Positions 1-8,785 of a stretch of 64,000 nt of DNA are shown here, one piece after another. Location: contig NZ_JBHRXK010000006.1 in assembly GCF_042648505.1 (NCBI RefSeq), forward strand, positions 103,505 to 167,504. The letters run 5' to 3'. The notes below the pieces were generated by a model. It saw only the letters and a list, made by a program, of their open reading frames with translations. It made no database searches and was not told where the DNA came from. The position numbers and the translations under genes are program-made. This stretch comes from Lysobacter_L cavernae. Lineage in GTDB: Bacteria > Pseudomonadota > Gammaproteobacteria > Xanthomonadales > Xanthomonadaceae. How positions within the stretch are numbered: position 1 is the first letter of the stretch; each line of letters begins with the position of its first letter.

Positions 1-1
1 G

Positions 2-967
2 CAGCGCGCCCAGATCGCCGCTGCTTCGATTGCGCCGTGCAAGGCCGAAAAGCTCATCGCCGCCGGCTTCCTCGAGGACGGCCAGAGCTTCGTCGCCTTC
101 GCCAACTCCAAGGGCAACTTCGGCTACCAGCAGGCCACCGCATTCAACTACACCTGCACGGTGCGCACCGAAGACGGCCGCGGCTCGGGCTGGGTCGGCC
201 GCAACGTCAAGGACGCGTCCGACTTCAAGGCCGACAGCGACATCCGCACCGCGATGCGCAAGGCCACCGAGTCGGCCGAAGCCAAGGCGCTGGAGCCGGG
301 CAAGTACACCGTGATCCTGGAGCCGGCCGCGGCCGCCGGCCTGATCTCGTTCATGATGAACTTCTTTGACGCGCGCCAGGCCGATGAAGGCCGCAGCTTC
401 CTGTCGAAGAAGGGCGGCGGCAACAAGCTCGGCGAGCAGGTCTACGATCCGCGCGTCAACATCAGCGCCGACCCGTGGGACGAGCGCGCGTCGGTGATGC
501 CGTGGGACAGCGAGGGCCTGCCGCGCGAGAAGACCGCGATCATCGAGAACGGCAAGGTGTCGTACCTGCAGTACTCGCGTTACTGGGCCAAGAAGCAGGG
601 CAAGCGTGCGGTCGGCGAGCCGGGCAACCTGCTGATGGCCGGTGGCGACAAGACCACCGCGCAGCTGGTCGCGGGCACGCAGAAGGGCATCCTGGTCACG
701 CGCACCTGGTACATCCGCATGGTCGATCCGCAGACCGTGCTGCTGACCGGCCTGACCCGCGACGGCACCTTCTACATCGAGAATGGCGTCATCAAGCACC
801 CGGTGAAGAACTTCCGATTCAACGAGTCGCCGGTGATCATGCTCAACAACATCGAGGAGCTCGGCAAACCGGTGCGTGTGTCCGGCGACGAGTCCTCGTT
901 CGTGATGATGATTCCGCCGATGAAGCTGCGCGACTTCACCTTTACCTCGCTCTCGGATGCGGTCTGA
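2..967 (+). CDS. TldE/PmbA-family protein, C-terminal part (5' end outside window)
   Basis: The frame is open from the first bases and stops with TGA at 965-967, so about 321 C-terminal residues are visible. The fold-typical end is present: conserved stretches such as GKVSYLQYSRYWAKK, GILVTRTWYIRMVDPQT and the glycine-rich tail FYIENGVIKHPVKNFRFNES match the TldD/PmbA C-terminal domain. No HExxxH motif is seen, which fits TldE (the non-catalytic partner) rather than TldD. In the family, TldD and TldE form a heterodimeric metalloprotease acting on unfolded peptides. The TldD-like partner begins 6 bases downstream, so the two are surely co-transcribed. Whether this subunit carries a Tat signal like its partner cannot be judged because its start is missing. 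Confidence 0.88.
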   Translation, partial: QRAQIAAASIAPCKAEKLIAAGFLEDGQSFVAFANSKGNFGYQQATAFNYTCTVRTEDGRGSGWVGRNVKDASDFKADSDIRTAMRKATESAEAKALEPGKYTVILEPAAAAGLISFMMNFFDARQADEGRSFLSKKGGGNKLGEQVYDPRVNISADPWDERASVMPWDSEGLPREKTAIIENGKVSYLQYSRYWAKKQGKRAVGEPGNLLMAGGDKTTAQLVAGTQKGILVTRTWYIRMVDPQTVLLTGLTRDGTFYIENGVIKHPVKNFRFNESPVIMLNNIEELGKPVRVSGDESSFVMMIPPMKLRDFTFTSLSDAV

Positions 968-973
968 TCAGCA

Positions 974-2599
974 ATGCAACGCCGGGATTTCCTGAGTTCC
1001 ACCGGCCTGGGCCTTGCCGCGATGCTGCTGCCATTCGGCCGCAGCATCGCCGCCGAGGCACTGCTCGAACCGGTTGATGGTGCGCGTCGTCGGCTGCTTT
1101 CCGACGCCGCGCTGACGGCCGCCCGTGGCGCCGGTGCGCAGTATTGCGACGTGCGCATCGGGCGTTACCTGCGTCAGTCGGTGATCACCCGCGAAGCGCG
1201 GGTCGAGAACATCGTCAACGGCGAGTCCTCCGGGGTCGGTGTACGCGTGCTGGTCGACGGCGCCTGGGGCTTCGCCGCCACCAACGTCGCGACGACCGAT
1301 TCGGTCGCCGCGGTAACCCGTCAGGCCGCCGCGATCGCGAAGGCCAACTCGCGCCACCAGACAAAGCGCGTCGAACTGGCGCCGACGCGCGGTGTCGGCG
1401 AAGTGCGCTGGGCCACGCCGATCCGCAAGAACGCGATGGCGGTGCCGATCAAGGAGAAGGTCGACCTGTTGCTGGGCGTCAACGCGGCGGCGATGAAGGC
1501 CGGTGCGGACTTCTTCAACTCGACCCTGTTCCTGATCAACGAGCAGAAGTACTTCGCCTCCACCGACGGCAGCTACATCGACCAGGACGTGCATCGCATC
1601 TGGTTGCCGACCACGGCCACCGCGATCGACAAGGCCAGCGGCAAGTTCCGTACCCGCAACGGCCTGTCGGCACCGATGGGCATGGGCTACGAGTACCTGG
1701 ATGCCGACCCGGCGGGCAAGTTCGCCCTGCCCGGTGGCGTGACCGCATACGGCCGCAGCTACGACGTCATGGAAGACGCGGTGGCCAGTGCCCGTGATGC
1801 CCGTGCCAAGCTCAAGGCGCCATCGGTCAAGCCGGGCAAGTACGACCTGGTGATCGACCCGTCCAACCTGTTCCTGACCATTCACGAGAACGTCGGCCAC
1901 CCGCTCGAGCTCGACCGCGTGCTCGGCTACGAGGCCAACTACGCCGGCACCAGCTTCGCCACGCTCGACAAGCGCGAGCAGGGTTACAGGTTTGGCAGCG
2001 ACATCGTCAATTTCGTCGCCGACAAGACGCGCCCCGGCAGCCTCGGCGCGGTCGGCTACGACGACGAGGGCGTCAAGACCCGGCAGTGGGACCTGATCCG
2101 CAACGGTGTGCTGGTCGATTACCAGGCCACGCGCGACGAAGCGCATATCCTCGGCCACAGCGAGTCGCACGGTTGCAGCTACGCCGATTCGTGGTCGAGC
2201 GTGCAGTTCCAGCGCATGGCCAACGTCAGCCTGATGCCGGGCAAGACGCCGCTGAGCGTGGCCGAGATGATCAAGGACGTCGAGCACGGCTTGTACGTGC
2301 ATGGCCGCGGCTCGTACTCGATCGACCAGCAGCGCTACAACGCCCAGTTCGGCGGGCAGCTGTTCTACGAGATCAAACAGGGCAAGGTCACCGGCCTGGT
2401 CGAGGACGCGGCCTACCAGATCCGCACGCCGGAATTCTGGAACGCCTGCACGGCGATCTGCGACGAGCGCGATTTCCGCCTGTACGGGTCGTTCTTCGAC
2501 GGCAAGGGCCAGCCCAGCCAAGTCTCGGCGGTCTCGCACGGCGCCAGCACGGCGCGCTTCGACGGCATCAACATCATCAATACCGCCCGGTCGATATGA
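974..2599 (+). CDS. TldD-family metallopeptidase with Tat signal
   Basis: This 541-residue protein carries the TldD catalytic motif H304-E-N-V-G-H, followed by the conserved LELDRVLGYEANYAGTSF stretch. The N-terminus reads MQRRDFLSSTGLGLAAML, a twin-arginine signal (RRDFL plus hydrophobic segment, cleavage probably after SIAAEA near residue 30). Export is unusual because classical TldD works in the cytoplasm. The ATG start lies 6 bases after the upstream TldE-like stop, and its stop overlaps the next ATG (ATGA at 2596-2599). Family knowledge: TldD/TldE heterodimers cleave unfolded peptides and mature some peptide antibiotics. Inference: this pair works in the periplasm with the downstream genes. 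The gene identity is firm; the substrate is unknown. Confidence 0.92.
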   Translation: MQRRDFLSSTGLGLAAMLLPFGRSIAAEALLEPVDGARRRLLSDAALTAARGAGAQYCDVRIGRYLRQSVITREARVENIVNGESSGVGVRVLVDGAWGFAATNVATTDSVAAVTRQAAAIAKANSRHQTKRVELAPTRGVGEVRWATPIRKNAMAVPIKEKVDLLLGVNAAAMKAGADFFNSTLFLINEQKYFASTDGSYIDQDVHRIWLPTTATAIDKASGKFRTRNGLSAPMGMGYEYLDADPAGKFALPGGVTAYGRSYDVMEDAVASARDARAKLKAPSVKPGKYDLVIDPSNLFLTIHENVGHPLELDRVLGYEANYAGTSFATLDKREQGYRFGSDIVNFVADKTRPGSLGAVGYDDEGVKTRQWDLIRNGVLVDYQATRDEAHILGHSESHGCSYADSWSSVQFQRMANVSLMPGKTPLSVAEMIKDVEHGLYVHGRGSYSIDQQRYNAQFGGQLFYEIKQGKVTGLVEDAAYQIRTPEFWNACTAICDERDFRLYGSFFDGKGQPSQVSAVSHGASTARFDGINIINTARSI

Positions 2600-3297
2600 A
2601 CCGGGCGCAGTTCCTCCGCCTGGTACTGGCAGGCGCGGCGGGGGCCGTGCTGTCGCCGCTGGCGCGGGCGGCAGGAGCTGAGTACGACTTCTGGCTGACC
2701 CGGCTCAAGTACGACTCCGGCGACTGGGACGTCGACCAGCGCATGCCGGCCAACCTGATCACCTCGCTGATCGACTACACCAGCCTGCGCGTCGACCCGA
2801 AGGAGCACGTGCTGGCGCTGGCCGATCCGAAGATGCTGACGGCACCGTTCTGCTATCTGGCCGGGCACAAGCTGGTCGAGTTCAACCCGGACGAGCGCCG
2901 CAACTTCGAGCGCTACGTGCGCAACGGCGGCTTCGTCTTCGTCGACGACTGCAACCATGACATCGACGGCCTGTTTGCCAAGTCGTTCGAAGCGCAGATG
3001 GGTTCGATCTTCGGGCCGAAAGCGCTGAAGAAGCTGCCCAACACGCACCCGCTGTACCGCAGCTTCTTCGAGTTCAAGGACGGCCCGCCGGCGACCGGCT
3101 TCGAGCTCAATGGCTGGGGTGACGACATCGTCCACGACTACCTGCAAGGGATCGAGATCGACGGCCGCCTCGGCGTGCTCTACAGCAACAAGGACTATGG
3201 CTGCGAGTGGGATTACGACTGGCGCAACAAGCGCTTCCTGGCCGAAGACAACACCAGGTTCGCGGTGAATATCGTGATGTATGCGTTGAACAGCTGA
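2596..3297 (+). CDS. DUF4159 domain protein, exported
   Basis: The 233-residue product starts MNRAQFLRLVLAGAAGAV, a signal sequence resembling a weak Tat or Sec signal, then EYDFWLTRLKYDSGDWDVDQ, the typical opening of DUF4159 domains. The rest (YVRNGGFVFVDDCNHDI..., a P-loop-less glutamine amidotransferase-like fold in the family) fills the whole mature chain. The start overlaps the TldD-like stop by 4 bases (ATGA), so translation is coupled. DUF4159 proteins often sit beside MoxR/DUF58/Bat clusters, as here. No enzymatic activity is established for the family, and no catalytic residues can be assigned from sequence alone. The gene is followed by a 165-base gap containing an inverted REP-like pair before moxR. 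Confidence 0.85.
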   Translation: MNRAQFLRLVLAGAAGAVLSPLARAAGAEYDFWLTRLKYDSGDWDVDQRMPANLITSLIDYTSLRVDPKEHVLALADPKMLTAPFCYLAGHKLVEFNPDERRNFERYVRNGGFVFVDDCNHDIDGLFAKSFEAQMGSIFGPKALKKLPNTHPLYRSFFEFKDGPPATGFELNGWGDDIVHDYLQGIEIDGRLGVLYSNKDYGCEWDYDWRNKRFLAEDNTRFAVNIVMYALNS

Positions 3298-3324
3298 CAA
3301 TGAATGCATCCAGCCCTCTCACGT

Positions 3325-3439
3325 CGTCATTCCCGCGAAGGCGGGAACCCAGCGACGTTGCATTTGCGTTGGGGCTGGCGGCGAAGGCGGATGACGCGAA
3401 GAGCAAAGACACTGGGTTCCCGCCTTCGCGGGAATGACG
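3325..3439. repeat. REP-like inverted pair (REPIN type)
   Basis: A 28-base arm at 3325-3352 beginning CGTCATTCCCGCGAAGGCGG is repeated in perfect inversion at 3412-3439, separated by 59 bases. Each arm is itself palindromic (TTCCCGC-GAA-GGCGGGAA). Further single or degenerate copies occur at 48249-48275, 55384-55475, 62160-62190 and 62448-62471. The doublet layout is that of REPIN elements. It lies between the DUF4159 gene and moxR and could form a long cruciform or RNA hairpin. Confidence 0.85.
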
Positions 3440-3462
3440 GTTCCAGATAACCAGGACCTGCA

Positions 3463-4458
<996 letters not shown>

Positions 4459-4471
4459 GCGCAACCGCTGC

Positions 4472-5398
4472 ATGACCATCGCCTCGACCATCGCCGACTT
4501 CATCCCGCCTCCGGTGCGCGCGCGGCTGAAAGACCTGCGCCTGACCTCGCGCCGCGCGGTCGGCCTGCAGGGCCTCGGTCTGCACCACAGCCGCAGCCGC
4601 GGCGCCGGCCTCGAGTTCGCCCAGTACCGCGCCTACGAGCCCGGCGACGAGCTGCGCCAGGTCGACTGGAAGCTGTACGCGCGCTCCGACCGCTTCTTCG
4701 TCCGTGAGGCCGAGCGCGAGAGCCCGCTGGCGGTGTGGCTATTACTCGACGCGACCGCCTCGATGGCGCAGGAAGACGCCGCGCGCCCCGGCTGGTCGCG
4801 GCTGGCGGCCGCCAAGGGCCTGGCCGCGTGCGTGGCCGAGCTCGCATTGCACCAAGGCGACCGCTTCGGCCTGGTCGCGCTACGCGGCGACGGCGTGCGC
4901 CTGCTCGCACCCGGCAGCGGCGTGCGTCAGCGCGATCGCTTCCTGCTCGAGCTGCACGCGCTGTCGGCGCACGGTGCGTGGCCGACGCCGGAACAGCTGC
5001 GGCCGCTGTGGGAGCGCATCGGCGCCGGCGATCTGGTCGTGCTGCTCAGCGACGTATTCGATGACGGTGCGATCACGGTCGCCGAACGATTGGCGGCAGC
5101 GCGGCGCGAAGTGCTGGCCATCCAGATCCTGACCGCCGAGGAGCGCGACTTCCCGTTCGCCGGCGGCCACCGTTTCCGCGATCCGGAGACCGGCGAGGAG
5201 CTGCTCGGCGACGGCGCGACGATGCGCGGTGAGTTTCTGACCCGCTTCGCCGCCGCGCGCCAGGCCTTGCACGCGCGCCTGGACACCAGCGGCATCCGCC
5301 ACGCGCAGTACGTACTCGACCAGGCCCTCGACCTGCCGCTGCGGCGCCTGTTCGGTGCGCGCGGTTTTGATGAGCGCGGCGCCGCGGAGTACGCGTGA
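4472..5398 (+). CDS. DUF58 domain protein
   Basis: This 308-residue protein carries the DUF58 signature at residues 48-75 (EFAQYRAYEPGDELRQVDWK followed by LYARSDRFFVREAERE), then a degenerate von Willebrand factor A-like fold (LLLDATASM replaces a full DxSxS MIDAS). It has no transmembrane segment, so it is probably cytoplasmic or peripheral. DUF58 proteins are the standard partners of MoxR ATPases. It starts 13 bases after moxR and ends 10 bases before the BatA-like gene, so it belongs to one transcript. Function is known only by association. Confidence 0.9.
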   Translation: MTIASTIADFIPPPVRARLKDLRLTSRRAVGLQGLGLHHSRSRGAGLEFAQYRAYEPGDELRQVDWKLYARSDRFFVREAERESPLAVWLLLDATASMAQEDAARPGWSRLAAAKGLAACVAELALHQGDRFGLVALRGDGVRLLAPGSGVRQRDRFLLELHALSAHGAWPTPEQLRPLWERIGAGDLVVLLSDVFDDGAITVAERLAAARREVLAIQILTAEERDFPFAGGHRFRDPETGEELLGDGATMRGEFLTRFAAARQALHARLDTSGIRHAQYVLDQALDLPLRRLFGARGFDERGAAEYA

Positions 5399-5408
5399 GC
5401 GTGCCCGC

Positions 5409-6590
5409 ATGAATCCGGCTTTCTTCGGACTTGGATTCCTGCTGCCGGCGGCATTCGCCGCGCTCGCGGCGGTGCTGCTGCCGCTGCTGATCCACCTGGC
5501 GCGGCGCAGCGAGCAGCGCCCGACCGCGTTCGCCGCGCTGCGCTGGCTGCGGCAGAAGCCCAAGCCACGTCATCGCATCCGCTTCGACGAATGGCCGCTG
5601 CTGCTGCTGCGCCTGCTGTTGCTGATCCTGCTGGCGCTGCTGATGGCCAAGCCGGTGCTGTTCGGCAGCCAGAGCCATGCGCCTTACGTCGCGGTCGCAC
5701 CGGGTGTGGATGCGACGCAGGCGCGCGCGTCGCTCCACGCGCCCGATGCACGCTGGCACTGGCTTGCGCCGGACTTCCCCGCGCTGAAGGCCACTGCGCC
5801 CTCGTCGCCTGCGCCGGTCAGCAGCCTGCTGCGCGAACTGGACGCGAGCCTGCCGGCCGACGTGCCGCTGACCGTATTCGTTCCGTCGCGACTCGACAGC
5901 GTGGACGGTCAGCGCGTGGCATTGAGTCGCAAGGTCGACTGGCGGGTGCTCCCTGTGCGCACGGCGATACCTGCCGCTGCGCCAGTGACCACCGTACCGG
6001 CGCCGATCGTCAGGCACGCCCCACAGCGCGGGCCGTCGTTGCGTTACCTGCGCGCGGCCTTCACCGCATGGCGCCCGGCCAACGCGCCCGCGTCGGGCTT
6101 CGACATCGTCCCGATGACGCAGCCACTGCCGCGCGACGCGCGCCAGCTCGTCTGGCTGGTGCCAGGCGAGTTGCCCGGTCCCGTGCGGGACTGGATACGC
6201 GCCGGCGGAATCGCGCTGGTCGATGCACAGGCGCGCATCGACGACCTGCCGCCAACGGTGCCGATGTGGCGCGACGACAACGGCGACGTGCTGGTCGATG
6301 GCGCCGCGTACGGTCGCGGGCGGCTGATGCGCCTGCATCGCGCGCTCGTGCCGGAGGCGATGCCGCAACTGCTCGACCCCACCTTCCCGACGCACCTGCG
6401 CGCGTTGTTCGAGCCACCCGCGGTGGCACCCGCGCGCGTTGCCGCATCGGAGCACGCGCCGACAACCGGCGCTGCCGCATCCACGCCGCCACCGCGCGAC
6501 CTGCAGCCCTGGTTGATCCTGCTGATCGCCGCCGTCTTCATGCTTGAGCGTTGGCTGGCGACGGGGCCGCGACGGGCGGTGGCGCCATGA
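5409..6590 (+). CDS. BatA N-terminal domain membrane protein
   Basis: I chose ATG 5409 because the frame upstream overlaps DUF58 and because MNPAFFGLGFLLPAAFAALA is the typical N-terminus of the aerotolerance BatA regulator domain. Residues 1-85 hold two membrane segments around the RRSEQRPTAFAALRWLRQKPKPRHRIR loop core; a third segment lies near residues 365-380 (LQPWLILLIAAVFMLERWL). The central ~270 residues are a soluble, probably periplasmic, domain rich in Pro/Ala. The full VWA domain of BatA/BatB is missing at 393 residues. The stop overlaps the next start by ATGA. Role inferred: membrane partner of the MoxR/DUF58 machinery. Confidence 0.82.
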   Translation: MNPAFFGLGFLLPAAFAALAAVLLPLLIHLARRSEQRPTAFAALRWLRQKPKPRHRIRFDEWPLLLLRLLLLILLALLMAKPVLFGSQSHAPYVAVAPGVDATQARASLHAPDARWHWLAPDFPALKATAPSSPAPVSSLLRELDASLPADVPLTVFVPSRLDSVDGQRVALSRKVDWRVLPVRTAIPAAAPVTTVPAPIVRHAPQRGPSLRYLRAAFTAWRPANAPASGFDIVPMTQPLPRDARQLVWLVPGELPGPVRDWIRAGGIALVDAQARIDDLPPTVPMWRDDNGDVLVDGAAYGRGRLMRLHRALVPEAMPQLLDPTFPTHLRALFEPPAVAPARVAASEHAPTTGAAASTPPPRDLQPWLILLIAAVFMLERWLATGPRRAVAP

Positions 6591-8785
6591 CGGCCGCATT
6601 GCTGCTGCGCAACGCGCTGCGCACCGCACGGCAGCGCCGCGCGCTCGACATCGCATGGCGCGCATTGCCGTGGTTGCTGGCTGCAGCCACGCTGGCGTTG
6701 CGGTTGTCCGGCAGCGCCACGGCCATCGCGGTGCTGCTGGCGGGCGCAGTCGCGCTGGTCGTCGTCGCGCTTTATCTTGCGCGTCGCCTCGACACGCGCT
6801 GGCTGGTGCGCGAGCTCGACGCGCAGCGTCGCGACCTTGAAGACAGCTCGGACCTCCTCTTTGCATCCGAATCGTCGTTGACCGGGCTGGAGCGCCTGCA
6901 GCGCGCACGCCTGCAGCAACGGCTGCAGGCCTCGGGCGCACCGGACCTGCGGCCACGCTGGTCGACACGTGCCATCGTCGTCGGTGCGATCCTCGCGACC
7001 CTGGTAATTGCGGCCATCGTGTCCTGGCCATCGCGACCGCAGGCCGCATTCGATAACGTGCTCGCGCACGTCACCGGCGAAGCCGCCGCGCCGACCCACA
7101 CGCGCATGCTCGAACAGCGTCTGCAGGTGACGCCGCCCGCGTACACGCGGCAGCCGGCGCGCGAGGAGCGCGGCCTCGACGCGAAGGCGCCGCAGGGCAC
7201 GCGCCTGCAGTGGATGTTCCGCCTTGCACCGCAGCCGACCGTCGCCGCGCTGGTGTTCCACGACGGTCGCCGTGTCGCATTGCGCCGCGTCGGCGAGACA
7301 TGGCATGGCGAGCACGTGCTGATGAAATCGGCGCTGTACCGCCTCGAACTGCGCGACGCCTTGCCGCTGCGCGAGGCGAAGGCGCACCGCCTCGACGCCA
7401 TCGCCGACCGGCCGCCGCAGCTGCGCGTGCTCGAACCCGACCGCAGCCTGAGCCTGCTCACGCCCGGCCAGCGCAGCTGGGCGGTCGCGTTCGAGGCCAG
7501 CGACGACTACGGCGTCGCGCCCAGCGCGCAATTGCGCATCACCCTGGCCCAGGGCAGCGGCGAGAACATCACCTTCCGCGAGCAGACGATGGCGCTGCAC
7601 GGTCGCGGCAGCGCCACGGTCAAGCGCTATGCGCAGCGCCTGGAGCTGGCGGCGCTGGGCCTGGCCGCCGGCGACGACCTGATCGTGCAGCTCATCGTCC
7701 ACGACAACCGCACACCGCAACCGCAGTCCGCGCGCAGTCCGAGCCTGATCCTGCGCTGGCCGTCCGACCTCGGTACGCAGACCACCGGACTGGAAGGCAT
7801 GGTGAAGAAAGTGCTGCCGGCGTACTTCCGCAGCCAACGCCAGATCATCATCGACGCCGAGGCGCTGCTGAAGCAGAAAAAGAAGCTGGCCGGCGATCAC
7901 TACCTGCAGCGCAGCGACGAGATCGGCGTCGACCAGCGCCTCCTGCGGCTGCGCTACGGCCAGTTCCTCGGCGAGGAGTCCGACGGCGCGCCGCAGCCGC
8001 CACCGACCAACGATGCCGAAGATGCGCACGACGAAAGCCGCGCACCTGACGCCCCGCATGACGAAACCGCCGCGCCGGCGCACGACGACGAACACGCCAC
8101 GCCCGGTCGCGCGCCGACCTTCGGCGAAGACGCCGCGGTGCTGGAGCAGTACGGCCACACCCACGACCACGCCGAGGCGGCAACGCTGCTCGACCCGGAC
8201 ACCCGCACGATCCTCAAGGCCGCGCTCGACCAGATGTGGCAATCGGAACTCAACCTGCGCCAGGGCCATCCCGAGTTGGCGCTGCCGTACGCGTACCGCG
8301 CCCTGAAGCACATCAAGGAAGTGCAGCAGGCCAGCCGCATCTACCTGGCCCGCGTCGGCCCGGAGTTGCCGCCGATCGACGAGAGTCGACGCCTGGGCGG
8401 CGACCGCGCCGGCCTCGGCCGCCGCGATGACGCGCTCGTCGCCACGACCGCCGCCGACCCGACGCTGGCGACGCTGTGGCAGGCCCTGGACGAGGCCCCG
8501 TCGGCGCCGCGCGGCACGACCGTGGCGGATTTCGATGCGATCGATTTCACTGCGCTGGAACGCTGGCTGCGCGAACACGAGGCGCGCATCGCCGATCCGC
8601 TCGCGTTCGTGACGGCGATCGATGCCCTGCGCAACGATCCGGATTGCACGCCCTGTCGCCGCCACCTGCGCGCACTGCTGTGGCCGCTGCTGCCGCGACC
8701 GGCCGCGACCGTGCCGCGTCGCGGCGGCGGCGACGCCAGCGGCCGTCGCTATCTCGACGCGCTGCGCCAGGAGGCCACGCAATGA
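6587..8785 (+). CDS. Large DUF4175-like membrane protein, function unknown
   Basis: The 732-residue product has two N-terminal membrane segments (about residues 18-65) and a third near 125-145, followed by a long soluble region. The layout resembles DUF4175-type proteins found in MoxR/BatA operons, but I recognise no catalytic motif. Around residues 480-530 there is an acidic and histidine-rich stretch (APHDETAAPAHDDEHA and YGHTHDHAEAA) that could bind metal. The C-terminal part includes a CxxC pair (DCTPCRRH). ATG 6587 overlaps the upstream stop by ATGA and the 3' end overlaps the next gene in the same way. It is clearly an operon member; a function should not be assumed. Confidence 0.75.
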   Translation: MTAALLLRNALRTARQRRALDIAWRALPWLLAAATLALRLSGSATAIAVLLAGAVALVVVALYLARRLDTRWLVRELDAQRRDLEDSSDLLFASESSLTGLERLQRARLQQRLQASGAPDLRPRWSTRAIVVGAILATLVIAAIVSWPSRPQAAFDNVLAHVTGEAAAPTHTRMLEQRLQVTPPAYTRQPAREERGLDAKAPQGTRLQWMFRLAPQPTVAALVFHDGRRVALRRVGETWHGEHVLMKSALYRLELRDALPLREAKAHRLDAIADRPPQLRVLEPDRSLSLLTPGQRSWAVAFEASDDYGVAPSAQLRITLAQGSGENITFREQTMALHGRGSATVKRYAQRLELAALGLAAGDDLIVQLIVHDNRTPQPQSARSPSLILRWPSDLGTQTTGLEGMVKKVLPAYFRSQRQIIIDAEALLKQKKKLAGDHYLQRSDEIGVDQRLLRLRYGQFLGEESDGAPQPPPTNDAEDAHDESRAPDAPHDETAAPAHDDEHATPGRAPTFGEDAAVLEQYGHTHDHAEAATLLDPDTRTILKAALDQMWQSELNLRQGHPELALPYAYRALKHIKEVQQASRIYLARVGPELPPIDESRRLGGDRAGLGRRDDALVATTAADPTLATLWQALDEAPSAPRGTTVADFDAIDFTALERWLREHEARIADPLAFVTAIDALRNDPDCTPCRRHLRALLWPLLPRPAATVPRRGGGDASGRRYLDALRQEATQ

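Noticed and set aside
968..2539. A 523-codon minus-strand frame opposite the TldD homologue
   Set aside because: Shadow of the real gene; the HExxxH frame and the Tat signal are on the plus strand.
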